A stretch of 64,000 nt of DNA from Stromatinia cepivora. Lineage: Eukaryota > Ascomycota > Leotiomycetes > Helotiales > Sclerotiniaceae. This document shows, in pieces, positions 12,836 to 26,002 of the stretch (within the stretch, counting starts at the first letter, position 1; every line of letters starts with the position of its first letter). The notes below the pieces were generated by a model, which was not told the DNA's origin, did not search any database, and was given only the letters and a program-made list of their open reading frames with translations. The position numbers and the translations under genes are program-made. The stretch spans positions 3,596,001-3,660,000 of the forward strand of contig RCTD01000001.1 of the NCBI GenBank assembly GCA_014898415.1, written 5' to 3'.

Positions 12836-13117
12836 TATGACGTATAAGAGTTATAATAGAATTGAATAAATAGGATCAATTATATTCTTTAGAATCTATA
12901 ATTGAAAAACTATAGTTTGTAAAAAGTGATTAAATATATATATACAAATACTCATTTGTAAATTGCGGGGTTGTATACATATATTATTAAGATCACCATT
13001 TTACTATACTAAATCGTATGAATCGTAATGCATATGCACAGACGATCAACTTATCAATGGACATAGGAGATAAGAGGTATCACGTGGTTAGCCTCCTGTG
13101 GTTCACGATTCGTGACA
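12836..13117 (-). repeat. 5' LTR of gypsy G1
   Basis: 282 bp, ending CACGATTCGTGACA on the plus strand and followed by the target duplication TGATC. It has kept more G and C at its right end than the left LTR. It differs from that LTR by many transitions, so the copy is not young or has been heavily mutated. Confidence 0.9.
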
Positions 13118-16100
13118 TGATCAATAGTTTTCATATAATTGTTTGATAAATTGATCAAATAATAATTCAATTACAAAATAATAAATAATATATCTGTTTT
13201 TATAATGATTATAATATATAATACTGAATCCATTTTCTTTTAATATATTTTTATAATATATACAAAAGCTTAATCCTGATTTTTCTGAAATATTATTATC
13301 GAAAATAATATATTTATTATTCTATTTATTATTTTGAATTTCTTAATAATCTTTTTAATATATATATTATAAACTAACCACAACTTTTTCTTGAATCGAT
13401 TATAAAGTATATATATATTTAGAAATTATTCAATATTTTCTAGATCTTATAGTTCATATACAATTTTGATTCTTTCAATAATTATTATAACAATTAATTT
13501 GTTTTTCTTATAATAAATGATTTGAATATTATTTACAAAAAAAGAATCATAATAATATACTTTAGATTAATATATAAATACAATTCCTCTTTGTATTATA
13601 CCAATTCTAATTTCTCAAATATTCAAATAAAATCCTTAAACTATATAATTAGAGAATCTTATAGATTATACAAAGCTCAATCGATTATAACATTTTTATT
13701 TAGGATTTTATGTTTATCAAATAAATAATATATAATTGAAGTATTAAAAAGATTATATAGAATATTGATAAAAGTATTGATTATATTATATTATTTGATT
13801 TCGAAATCGTATTTAGCAATAATTACTATTACAATTCGGAATAATCGATTTGTTAATATAATAATATAAATAATTTTAATAATACTTTTAACCTGAAGAT
13901 CTTTTTATATTATTAAATATAAATAATAATAAATAATTAGATTTTGATTATTATATTTATATATAAATATTTATTGAAAGGGAATCAGTTTTGTAAATTC
14001 CGATCCAAAATCGATTTCACATTAGATTTTCCTAATTTTAAGGTTATTAATTTCAAAATCGCAATTCTATTTGAATCAATATCTTATTTGATGATCTTTT
14101 AATTGATAATAAAAACAAAGTAACTTTGGAATTACAAATATATAAATTCGAGGAAATGATATTACCTGTAATCTATTGATTATAAATCAAATGGAAAACA
14201 ATAATAATTTTATTTCAATTCCAATAATGATTATATTATAAATTATTATAAATTGAGAATACTTTTTCATATTATTTATTCTTTATTAATTAGATCAAAA
14301 TATAAAATACAAATTGTTTAAACAAAAAAATCCTATTGAATTTGTTCTTTGAAATATAATAATTCCTATATAGGATCCAATATTAGAATTGTTCTTTTAA
14401 TAGTATTATTATATATATAATTGCCTTTGTATATATACTAATTGCTTTAAAATACGAGAGTTAAATGATTCCCGGAAGAGAGATAACTTTAAATGATAAT
14501 CGTATAATTGAAACTCAAATAGATTGATTTAAATTTTGAGTATTTCAATCCTTATAATATAAGTTTTTTTAAATATCTATTCAAGATTATAAATTTACGA
14601 ATCCTTTATAAATTGATTAAATAAATATATAAAATATAATAATCTTTATAATAATTGGATTTCCTTTATAGAATACTTTAATTAATTATTTCAATATATA
14701 TATTTCCTTTTGAAATATTGAGATTAATCGATTAAAACAATTTCTAAATCATTTTTGTATATACCACAAAGAATATCAATAATACAATTAATAGGTTTAT
14801 ATTTCATATTCCTTATATCAATATATTCAATAAAATCAGAATCTATATTATTATTACAGATATCTCTTTGAATAACATTAATATCTTTATCTATAAAATA
14901 TAATTGTTTTTTAATAAAAAAGTCGGCTTTTTTAGTTTTTTTAATAAAAGGATCGATTAATATTTGTATATCTTCATTATATATTTTATCCTTATTATTT
15001 AAAGGATTCAATGGATTGAATAATTCTAAATCGATTTCTTTATTTCCATTATTATTCTTCAGATCTATATCTATCTTCTAGATTAACTCATTTGTAAATA
15101 ATAAATCTGAAATATATTTAATAAATAAATTAAAGACTTTTTGATTTATGAAAATAGATAAATGAATAAAATCTTCATAATTATCTTTGTTTGAATAATT
15201 GTTTTATTTATTTCGATATGATTTTGTAGATTAAGGATTTTAGTAAACTATTTAAACTTTTTTGTAATATTAATATCGATTATTCGATTGATAAAATCTA
15301 TATAATAAATGAATTCTTCATTAAATGTTATATTTCGAATAACAATAATTCTATCGAATTTGGATATTTATATATAATAGATCAATATATCTAAAATATA
15401 ATCTACTAAATATTTAATATATATTTGAGGATTGATTTTGTATTATTTTTTATTAATTCCAGCTTTTTTGTTTTTATTCAAAAAATAAATTTGGCATTTA
15501 TATTTATAGATTCTATTCCAATTGGAATAAAGATTGTTAGATATTTTTTTTTATAAATAAAGGATTATCTTTATGAAAGTAATTATAAAATTATATATCA
15601 AATACTTTATTAAACAATTTGAAGAATTTAATTTTCAAAAAATTTATATTATATAAATAAATAACAATTTGTATTGTTTCTATTTATAATTTGTTTAATA
15701 AATTTATTATAATCTATATTTTTATTTATTTTATAATTATTTCTTATTCTATATATTCTGATCTTTTATTAAATTTATATATATAAAATAAAAATAATTT
15801 AAATTCGATATTTTCTTGTTTAATCTATTTTTCAAATAATATTATTCTTATAATTCCAATAATAAATGTATTATTATTTTACTTAATTATTATAATCGTT
15901 AGATTATACTTATAATGAATTCAGACTATAAAACTTTAAATAATTATAAATACTTTGTTATATATTTTATAATAAATTGAATATAAAAAGATCTTATTAT
16001 AATATATTTCTTTAATCAATAAAAATTATAATATATTATTATATTTTTTATCGAAATCAAAAAGATTTTATTGGATTTTATAGAAAAACCGAAATAACTG

Positions 16101-16825
16101 GTGATCATTTGGAATGCAGGAAATGATTTGTTTTGTATAAATGTAAATGTAATCGATATAATTGGAATAAATGATATTTTTTATTTTGACATTTTATATT
16201 ACAAATACTAAATATTCAAAAGCTTTCTTTTTTAAATGCCCAGAATATTTATACTATATTTCATTTGTATTTTCTTTTAAGAAAAATGGATTATAAAAAT
16301 AATAAAATACTTTGTTTATTTTTCTATTTATTATTAAATATATTATAAAAGGGTTATTTATAAAAATAAATAAAAAAGTGTTTGAATAAATAGAAAATAG
16401 TTTATATTTTAAGAATACAAGATTTTCAATATAAATGTATTAAATAATTATTATATTATTTATATAATCTTTTTTATAAAGAGTATAATTATATTTTAAG
16501 AATTATAGATTGATTTTCTTTAATCAAGTTTTTGAAACGATATTGATATGAAAGTTAGGGATAAATATTATATTATTCAAAATCAGATTCTTATTAAAAT
16601 AATTTTCTTTTTTAATGATTCCTTTGATAATACAAATCTTATATTTTAGGATTTGGAAATTGGAAATATTTGTTTTTATAAAATTATTAGGATCGAATAA
16701 TCGATATCGATGATTATCTAATCAAGATATATCATTTACGATATATATAATATTATAATTATCGAATAAAATATTATTAGATAGATAATATATTTTTATT
16801 ATTATAGAGTATATTTCTAATTGAT

Positions 16826-17352
16826 TATAAGAATTTCTAATAAGTTTATTAAATCACTTAATAATATTAACCGAACCGATGGTTATATGATCACGTGATA
16901 TATTAATAATATAATTTAATATTATTAAATTTTATTATTATATGAAATTTCGATCATATATCATACTAGAATGATTTATAATGGAATAGAATGTGATGGA
17001 AGCGTATAGAACTTTCTTATTTCTAAGGTTAAATATTATTGGTTACTATTTCATTTCATTATATAAAATGATTCTATAAGATTCGATTTAAATCGATCTT
17101 ATTTATAATCATAGAATATTATAGAATTTCATAGAATCTTATCAAATACTATAAATAAGAAGATTTTCTTCAAAGAATTCTTCTGAAAAACAAGCAAAAT
17201 AAATTCAATATTCAATATACTTATATTTTGACTTCAACCATTATATATTCGATTACCCTTTTAAGCTATATAACTAAGTCTTCCACTATAATAATAGTAA
17301 ATAGTATTATTATTATATTATTCATTATTATTAACCAATCAACCTCCTCCAA
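16826..17352 (+). repeat. 5' LTR of copia C-2
   Basis: 527 bp, from TATAAGAATTTC to CCTCCTCCAA. The sequence that follows (AAAGTTATAAGCCCAACTAG) is the internal start, also seen in degraded form at 881-930. Confidence 0.9.
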
Positions 17353-17831
17353 AAAGTTATAAGCCCAACTAGTTAATTAACTAGCTTAAAAAGGGTATTG
17401 GCTTGATTTAAAGCTATAATATTATAGCTATTAAGCCATCGAATATAATTATATCAATATAATATCGATATTATATTGAAATACCATCGAAAATAAACCC
17501 TGAGGCCTGCATCCCTAAAGCTAAACCTAATTGAGCGAATAAAATTAGGTCCCTAGACAATATATTTAAACTATACGCTACCCATAACGGATGATATATC
17601 AATTCCTTCATACCAAGATGCCCTAACTTGATTAGGCTTTATTTTATACAATTTAAAATAAAGATCTAATTTAAGAGATAACTAGTTTATAATTTTTAAT
17701 CGAATTAATTTCGATATCAATTCGAATCATAATCGAAATTCATTCAAAATTTTAATACTAAATTCATCAAAATTAGTATTAATTTTATATCAGATTAAAA
17801 GTCCATATAGCTTATATATAAAGGCTTAAAA
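17353..17831 (+). other. Untranslated leader of copia C-2
   Basis: 479 bp between the 5' LTR and the gag start codon. It is AT-rich, with several TAATTCGAAATT-like blocks, and contains no gene. It is expected to hold the primer-binding site immediately after 17352, but I could not assign the tRNA. Confidence 0.6.
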
Positions 17832-20800
17832 ATGGCTTCCGGTATAAATTTTAAAGGAGAACCCTTGAAAGGGAGGTCCAATTATATTGAATGAATAAAT
17901 AAGGCTAAATTATACCTTGAAATTAATGGTTTTATATCTTATATCGATGGTTCCGAAACTCCTCCAAATAAATCATTATATATTAATGAAAAAGGAGAAC
18001 CTTATAGCCCTGAATTAGCTATTAGATTTAATGAAAGAACCTCTGAATATCTTCGAAATGAAAAAAAGGCTTTAGAAACTATTAAATCTATAATTAGCTT
18101 CGAATTAATCGAAAGATTTAAAGATAAAAATTCGGCTAAAACCCTTTGGGAATCTATTAATAAAATATTTGGAGAATCATCTTTAGAATTAATAGGAAGA
18201 TATCTAAATAAATTAATAGAATCTAATTATAATAATTCTAATGGAATGGATGAATATACTAATTCTATCCAATCGTTATATAACTATTTAAAATCAATGA
18301 AATACAAAATTCCGAAGGCCTTTATTGTATGGTTCCTTTTTAGAGGCCTACCTAGTTCATTCGATGATTTTGCCTCTCGAAAATACAAAGAATTAACTAA
18401 AGAATTAGCTAATAATAATAATATTGATTTAGATAATTTATTTCCTGAATTAATATCCGAAAAGGCTAAAATGAAATCTAATATAGATCTCAACGCAAAT
18501 AAGACTAATTTTAAAAATAATAAAACTCCTTATTGTAATCATTACCGGAAGAAAGGTCATTTAGAATCTAAATACTTTATTAAATACCCTGAATTAAAGA
18601 ATAATAAGGGTAATAATAATAAGCAATCCAATTCTGATTCGAATAATAATTCGAATAATAATTCGAATAAAAAGAACCCTCTTTCAAACAAGCAATTAAT
18701 GACTGTAAATCATAATATTCGACTAGCTAATTCAGTCAATATTTCGAAATACAAATTCATATTAGATTCAGGAGCTACAGAACATTATTGCCCTAATAAG
18801 GAATGGTTTATTAATTATAAACCATTGAAAAATCAATATATCACTATAGCCAATAATGAAAATACTTCAATCAAAGGAATAGATGATATTCCAATTATTA
18901 TTAATAATAATTCAGAAGTTATTATTCAAGGAGTATATTATATACCAAAATTAGCTACAACTATAATTAGCTCAAATAAAATAGCTACTAAAGACTAGAC
19001 TAATCATATTATATCATCAGGAAATAAAATCAATCTAATCCATAAAAAATATAATATTAAAACTACAGTTTTCTAAATCAATAATGCTTATTATTTAGAT
19101 TTTAAAATAAATTCTAAATATATCAAAAGCATTGAAAATAATTCTGAATCTGAAAAATCAGAGCTATTAACCAATAAAATCGATTTAAACCTAATACACA
19201 AAAGATTAGGTTACATTAATAAAAATCGTTTAATTAAATCCTTGAATATTAAATCAGAAAATAATATATCTGATTTAAATATATGCGAATCAAGCAAATT
19301 CAGCAAATTCCATCAAATAATAAGTCGAAAACCCTCTGATATTTCCGATATATCGAATAAATTCGAAAAATTCAGTCTAGATATTCAAGGGAATTTAAAA
19401 TATTCCGATGAATATAAAAATCAGGATTTAAATATTTTGGAAGAAGAAAACCCTGATTTCGAACCTATTAATACTATAAATGAAGAAGAAGAAAATTCAA
19501 CTTCAATTATAATACAAAACCCAATTCCCGAAAAGAAAATAATCGCATCAAAACGCTCAAATAATGAAATCGAGGAAGGAACCCTTAAAAAACCTGAAAT
19601 TCGAATCTCTAAACGAATTAGAGCGCTAAAACCTGAAAATAAAGAACTTTCATATAATTATAATAATATATTATATTATGGCCTAGCTTTTTCTGGGTAT
19701 TTTAATTCGATTAATAAGGGGGTACAATTCGAAATCGACAATGAAAATTCGAAAAACCTTCAATTAACTTTCGATATTCAGTTTAAAAATAATAATAAAA
19801 TTATTATTAAAAAGCTTGATCATATATTAATCGAACCAAAATCCTATAAAGAAACAATTAGTTCACCGGATAAAGAATATTAGCTAAAAGCTATGGATTA
19901 TGAAATAAATACCCTTGAATTGAATAAAACCTGGGATATTATTAATAATCCTAATCATAGTAAAACCTTTAAAACTAGATGGGTTTATAAAATAAAGGAT
20001 TTAGATGATTTTATTGAATTCAAAGCTAGATTCGTTGCTAAAGGTTTTGAGCAATTATATGGTCTAGATTATATTGATACTCATGTATCAATGGTTAAAT
20101 CAATGGTCTGGAAATTATTATTCATATTAACCCTTCAAAATGATTGGCTAATTCATAAAATCGATATAGTATTAACCTTTACTTAGGGTGATATCGATAT
20201 ACCTCTAATATTAAAACCCCCTAAAGGTTTTAATAAATTAAATAATAAAGCTTTAAAATTAAATAAAGCATTATACAGTTTAAAACAATCGGCCCGAATT
20301 TGGTATTATATCTTAAAAACCATTCTAAACAAATTAGATTTTTATAATCTAATTACTAAAGAATATATTTTTATTAATAAAAATAAAAATATCATTTTCA
20401 GTATATATATCGATGATATAACTATTATAGTTTCAAATCAAAAGATTATTAATGAATTTATTAATAATCTTAAAAAGCATTTCGATTTAAAAGATCTAGG
20501 GTCTATAAAAGATTATCTAAACATTCAAATCGAAAGAAATACAAATAATTTAAAACTACATCAATCAGAATACACCAAAAAGGTATTAGCCAGATTTGGA
20601 ATACTAGAATCACACCCTGTTTCCACTCCAATGGATCCAAAAATAAAACTTTATTATAATAAAGAAAAAGCTAATAATAATAATATAAAATTATATCAAG
20701 AAATTATTGATTCTCTATTATATTTGTCACTTGGAACTAGATTAGATATAACTTTTCATATCAATAGATTAACTAGTTTTTCATCTAATCCTAGCTCTAT

Positions 20801-21312
20801 ACATATTCAAACCACTAAAAGAATACTAAGATATTTAAAGAGCACTATTAATAAAGGGGTTAATTATAAACACAATAATAATGACCCTTATATTAAAGGT
20901 TATTGTGATTCAAATTATGAGAGTGAAATTAATACATATAAATCAACTAATGGATACATATTTATATTAGCCGAAGGACCTATTAGCTGGAAATCTAAAC
21001 TACAATCGGTTGTAGCCCAATCAACTTCAGAAACTGAATTTATAGCTATTAATAGAACTAAATCTGTATAAACAAGATAAATTTCCATTATATACAGATA
21101 ACCAAGCTGCATTAGCTCTTGCTAAAAACCCTATTTTTCACGAAAGAAGCAAGCATATTGCAATACGGTTTTATTATATTAGAGATATTATAAATTCAGA
21201 CGATCTAGATCTGATTTATATATCAACTAATGACCAAAAAGCCGATGGCCTTACTAAGCCATTAGCTCGAATTAAATTAATCGAATTTTTAAAACAGATT
21301 AATTTATATTGA
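17832..21312 (+). pseudogene. Copia C-2 gag-pol, single frame with RIP-type stops
   Basis: From ATG at 17832 (MASGINFKGEPLKG) one frame runs to about 21071. It is interrupted by TGA at about 17892 (between IE and INKAK, where Trp is expected), stops near 18996, 19074 and 19881 (EY-stop-LKAM, again a Trp site), one near 20184, and one frameshift near 21072-21084. Visible domains in order are gag, a zinc knuckle damaged to CX2HY...H...Y (two Cys to Tyr), protease (DSGATEHY), pre-integrase (HKRLGYINKNRL), the first few integrase residues (FSLDIQG), then RT (RWVYKIK, ALYSLKQSARIWY, YIDD near 20406) and RNase H. The integrase catalytic core is absent: the frame goes from FSLDIQG straight into acidic linker sequence. 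Confidence 0.93.
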
Positions 21313-21349
21313 TATTATTAAAATATTTAATATACTTATTAAGGGGGTG

Positions 21350-21876
21350 TATAAGAATTTCTAATAAGTTTATTAAATCACTTAATAATATTAACCGAAC
21401 CGATGGTTATATGATCACGTGATATATTAATAATATAATTTAATATTATTAAATTTTATTATTATATGAAATTTCGATCATATATCATACTAGAATGATT
21501 TATAATGGAATAGAATGTGATGGAAGCGTATAGAACTTTCTTATTTCTAAGGTTAAATATTATTGGTTACTATTTCATTTCATTATATAAAATGATTCTA
21601 TAAGATTCGATTTAAATCGATCTTATTTATAATCATAGAATATTATAGAATTTCATAGAATCTTATCAAATACTATAAATAAGAAGATTTTCTTCAAAGA
21701 ATTCTTCTGAAAAACAAGCAAAATAAATTCAATATTCAATATACTTATATTTTGACTTCAACCATTATATATTCGATTACCCTTTTAAGCTATATAACTA
21801 AGTCTTCCACTATAATAATAGTGAATAGTATTATTATTATATTATTCATTATTATTAACCAATCAACCTCCTCCAA
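21350..21876 (+). repeat. 3' LTR of copia C-2
   Basis: 527 bp preceded by the polypurine tract AAGGGGG (21341-21347). The two bases TG at 21348-21349 may belong to the LTR. It is nearly identical to the 5' LTR. Confidence 0.9.
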
Positions 21877-21879
21877 GAT

Positions 21880-24800
21880 ATACAATAAAGAACTGAAGGC
21901 GAATAGTATTATTAATATAGGCCGCTTAATTCAAGATCCTCTATTAACAACGAAAAAAGGTAAATCTTCTATACAAATGAAGAATAAGCAAAAGAAACTT
22001 GAAAACATCTCTGCTACGAAATAAAAAGAAACGTTAATACTAATATAATACCAGAAATACAAGAAATTATTCGAAAAAAGAAAAGATTATAAAGTTTTAC
22101 CAAAATATAAGTTATAAAATCATAAGATAATATTGAAGGAAGATAAAATATCTTTATTTAAATCAATCTATTCAATATCAATTTTTGATTTAGAGATATT
22201 TAAGGATTATATTAACGATATACTAAAAAAAGAATAAATCAGAGAATTTATTTTATAAATAATTAGTTTTATATTATTTGTATCAAAGAAGAATAGTACA
22301 AGAAGATTATATATAGATTACTATAAATTCAATAATATAACGATCAAAGATCGGTATCCATTTTCATTAGTTATAGAATTAAAGGATCGATTAGAAAAAG
22401 CTAAGATTTTCTTCAAATTTGATCTACAAAACGGATTTCATTTTATCAGAATGAAGGAAGATGAAAAATAGAAAACAATATTCAGGATTTGATATAGATT
22501 ATATAAATATTAAATTATATTATTTGAATTGATAAATATATTAGTAATATATATATATTTAATCAACAATATATTGAAAAAATATCTAGATATATATTAT
22601 ATATATTATCTAAACGATATTTTAGTATTCTTAAAAATAGAAGAATAATATATTAAGGATATTTATAAAGTCTTACAATATTTGGAAAAAGCTGATTTTT
22701 AATATAAATCCAGTAAATACAAATTCTATATTACAAAAACGAAGTTTTTAGGCTATACTATATTCTTTGGAGATCTCAAAATAAGCTTTAATAAAATAAA
22801 AATAATTAAGGAATGGAAATCATCAATTAATATAAAGAAAATATAATTCTTTTTAAGTTTCACTAATTTTTACTGACATTTTATTAAGAATTATTCAAAG
22901 ATAGCTATTCTAATAATCAAAATTACCAAAAAGAATTAAAAAGAATTCCAATAAACGAAAACAATATAAATAATATTTGAATACTTCAAAAAAGCATTCG
23001 CAGAAGAATCTATTCTCAAAATATTTGATTCAAAGCTATTAATAATTATAGAAACAGATTCCTCAAATTATACATTAAATACAATACTAAATCAATCAGA
23101 TTTGAATAAGAAATAACAATCAATCATTTATTATTTATATAAACTATCAATAACTGAATTAAACTATGAAATATATAACAAAGAATTACTAATAATAATA
23201 AATACTTTTAGAGAATAAAGAATATACTTAAAGAAATCAAAATATATAATATAGATATATACAGATTATAAGAACTTAGTTTAATTTACTATAATAAAGG
23301 AATTAAATCGATAATAGATCTAATGATTGGAAATTATAATCATTTACAATTTCAGAATCTTATATATTAAAGGAAACAAAAATACTAAAATAGATATTCT
23401 TAATCGAAAATCAGAATATTTATAAAACAAAATATACAAATTATATATAATATTAAAATAAAACCACGATACTTTAGTTCATAATAAATTATAATTTGTT
23501 GCTATTTCAAGAATAAATTATAATACTATCAAGAATATTATAAAAATAGAATACTTAATAAATATTACAATTAAAAGAATCCTAATCATTTCAGACAATC
23601 TAAAAAAAGGATTCATTATCGAAAATTGATTCATCTATTTTTATAGTAAGCTTTATATACCTTTCAATTTAGTTAAGGATTATATTATAAAACAATATGA
23701 ACTTTTAATTCATAAATATCGGGGTATTATAAGAATCTTTGTTAGAATAAAAAGAGAAGTATATTTTCCAAAGATAAAAACTATAATTGAGAATATAATT
23801 AGGAATTGCGATATCTATATAAGAAATAAAACTATCTGATATATACTTTATAATTAATCCAAAATCTCTAAATTATTTATTTAATTATAGAAATCTATTG
23901 CTTGGGATTTTATAATAAAACTATCATTATTCAAAGATCTAATCATCTAAAAGAAATACAATTTCATTTTGATAATAATAAATAGATTAATCAAATTTGT
24001 TTATATAATACTATTCTATGAAATTTGAATAACAGATAATTTTGCTTATATATTTAGACAGAATATAATTAATATTTATAATATATTAAATGAAATCATC
24101 TTAAATAAAAATAAACTATTCACATCGAAATTTTAATTTATCTTTATAATATTATTTAGAATCAAAAAAAAGCTTTCAATAGTTTTTCATCTACAAACAA
24201 ATGACCAAACAAAACAATTAAACCAAATAATAGAAATTTATTTTTATTATTATATCAATTACAAATAAAACAATTAGATTAAACTATTACCTTTAATATA
24301 ATTTGTATATAATATATCAGAAACAAAAATTACAAAGGTAATATCAGTTTATACTAACTTTGAGTTTAATTTATTAGTATATAAATCACTATTATCATAA
24401 AATACAAATACAAACAAAACTATAAAAAGTATCATAAAGATGAAAGAATTGTAAAAACAACTTTCACTGAATTTATAATTCATTATTTTAAGAATAACAT
24501 TATATTATAACAAATCATATAATATAGAACCTATATTTAAAAAGAAAGATAAAGTTTATCTTATTTGAAGAAATATATAAATAAAACAATTAAGCGATAA
24601 ATTAGATTATAAAAAACTAGGACTATTCAAAATCAATAAAGTAATTGTATCAATTAATTATAGATTAAAACTATTATACATTATAAATATCCATCCAATA
24701 TTCTATATATCCTCATTCGAACCAATATTATCAGGAATGTTCGATATACTTGTAATAAAAATCGAATTAATCAATCTAAACGTTATATACAATATCGAAA

Positions 24801-24970
24801 CAATACTAAATTACAAATATATCAAAAGCAAAATTAAATATCTAATCAAATGATTAGATTATTTATATTCAGAAAACATTTGAGAGCTTAAGAAAGATTT
24901 TAATTGCCTTAAGAAGTTGAAGGTATTTTATCAACGATATCCAAATCTACTCAAAAAGAATTCAAAGAAT
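21880..24970 (+). pseudogene. G4 pol remnant (RT, RNase H, integrase, chromodomain)
   Basis: Several frames joined by stops read, in order: the spacer and RT start (ISLFKSIYSISIFDLEIFKDY); RT core (FKFDLQNGFHFIRMKEDEK then stop, where Trp is expected); YYLNDILVF near 22604 in place of YLDD; RNase H near 22980-23290; integrase with INRLIKFVYIILF and FRIKKKLSIVFHLQTNDQT near 24160-24220; and a C-terminal chromodomain (KYLIK-stop-LDYLYSENIWELK, near 24836-24890) followed by a basic tail. The initial 45 codons (21887-22022) are much less damaged than the rest. Confidence 0.85.
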
Positions 24971-26002
24971 CTAAGAAAAAGGAAAGATCGAAAGTGTCCA
25001 AAACGCCTAAATTAATATCAACAGATACCAACGACCCCGAATTCGATTTCTCTTTCTCTATATATTCTTTTTTCAATCTCTTTTCCTTTACTTTAAACTC
25101 CTTCAAAGCTTCGATCGTATAAAAATCATATTGAAGTATTTTCTTTATTTTTTCATAAAGAACCCTTTGTTATTTCCACAATCAAAGAATCTTGATTATA
25201 AGTTTTTGAGAAATCTATATAACTATCTTTTCTTTATAATATAATCTATCTTCCTTAAAAGATATACAAGATCAATTATCTATAGAATGATTATATATAT
25301 TATAATAATTATTATTTATATTCTTTATGCATTCTTTATAATGAATAATATTCAGAAATATTCGATATTTCAGATTCTTTTTAAAACAACGATTATACTT
25401 GAAGAATATAATTATATCCTTTTCCTTAATTCGAGAATAAATATTTTGATAATTAGTAATAGATTGCGAAGAACGAATAATGTTTGTGTTGGATAAGGGT
25501 TATTAAAGAGTCAAATCGAATAAGGAAAAAACCCTATTAAGATAATATTTGAAATAAATGTTAAACAAAAAAAAGGATAATATTATAATCACTAATCTTA
25601 TAATAATCAATTATATACTTACAAAATTCGATTCGATCAAATTAATATAGGATTAAAATTATATAAGGATCTAGAAAATACAAACTCTATTATTATATAA
25701 TTTCCACTATTTCCACCGATTTAAATTAAATAAAAACAATAGGAAAGATTCCTATCGATTCTATCGATTTTATTCAAATAGAAGTAATGAAATAAAGAGT
25801 ACAAAGATTTATATAATTAAGAAAGATTCTTTTATTATAAAGTTTTGTATTCAAAATCAATCATTTAGTATACTCTATTATTAGTTACGAATAGCATATT
25901 ATTATTATTATTATTTAAGTCCCTATTTGATACTTAGTTATAAAACCATCTCGAGAGCCTAGAGCACTTCCATGTGATCTAGACGGCTACCCTTGTAACA
26001 TC
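24971..26002 (+). repeat. G4 3' region and probable LTR
   Basis: About 1 kb without a gene. A 69-codon frame at 25287-25496 is hydrophobic but has no motif. The last 80 bp (25920-26002) are G/C-richer (CTCGAGAGCCTAGAGCACTT) and finish CTTGTAACA exactly where X homology starts. I read this as the 3' LTR, but I could not fix its left end. Confidence 0.45.

Larger units (their letters stand above)
6069..13117 (-). mobile_element. Ty3/gypsy chromovirus G1, full-length and RIP-inactivated
   Basis: This 7049-bp element is bounded by 282-bp LTRs and by the 5-bp direct repeat TGATC (6064-6068 and 13118-13122). Removing it restores X sequence that matches copy B across the site. Coding is on the minus strand in the order gag, protease, RT, RNase H, integrase, chromodomain. 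G2 (34269-41306) is its close relative, and 59256-59537 is a solo LTR of the same family. Confidence 0.93.
3306..16825 (-). mobile_element. Copia family X, copy A (interrupted and truncated)
   Basis: A Ty1/copia element with pol on the minus strand. It is colinear with X copy B (47898 to about 54352) once the G1 insertion at 6069-13122 is removed, giving about 6.46 kb. It holds the pol-distal LTR, the antisense-ORF region, RNase H, RT, the linker and part of integrase/protease. It stops at the 5' LTR of copia C-2 (16826), and its gag and second LTR are not found on the other side. It is more AT-biased than copy B. Confidence 0.85.
5497..16825 (-). pseudogene. X copy A gag-pol remnant, split by gypsy G1
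   Basis: This is minus-strand copia pol. The part at 5497-6068 encodes the end of RNase H. The rest, at 13123-16825, encodes RT (with FVNN near 13510-13560 where FVDD is expected), the linker frame at 14724-15011 and integrase/protease territory. The linker frame is colinear with that at 52258-52836 in copy B (shared IDPFIKK and KQL.FI.KDIN). Numerous stops and the Asp-to-Asn change in the RT active site show it is non-functional. Confidence 0.75.
16826..21876 (+). mobile_element. Ty1/copia C-2, nearly identical LTRs, integrase core deleted
   Basis: A 5051-bp element with 527-bp LTRs on both sides that differ by very few bases (for example GTAAATAG against GTGAATAG). It has one long gag-pol frame with scattered stops. 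The left flank is X sequence and the right flank is gypsy G4 sequence. The flanking bases do not form a target duplication, so the present neighbours are not the original insertion site. Confidence 0.9.
21877..26002 (+). mobile_element. Ty3/gypsy chromovirus G4, 5'-truncated
   Basis: A second gypsy lineage, coding on the plus strand, unlike G1/G2. It begins abruptly after copia C-2 in the protease-RT spacer, so gag, protease and the 5' LTR are missing. It ends at about 26002 with a G/C-richer segment finishing CTTGTAACA, which looks like an LTR end, directly followed by X copy C sequence. Confidence 0.75.
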
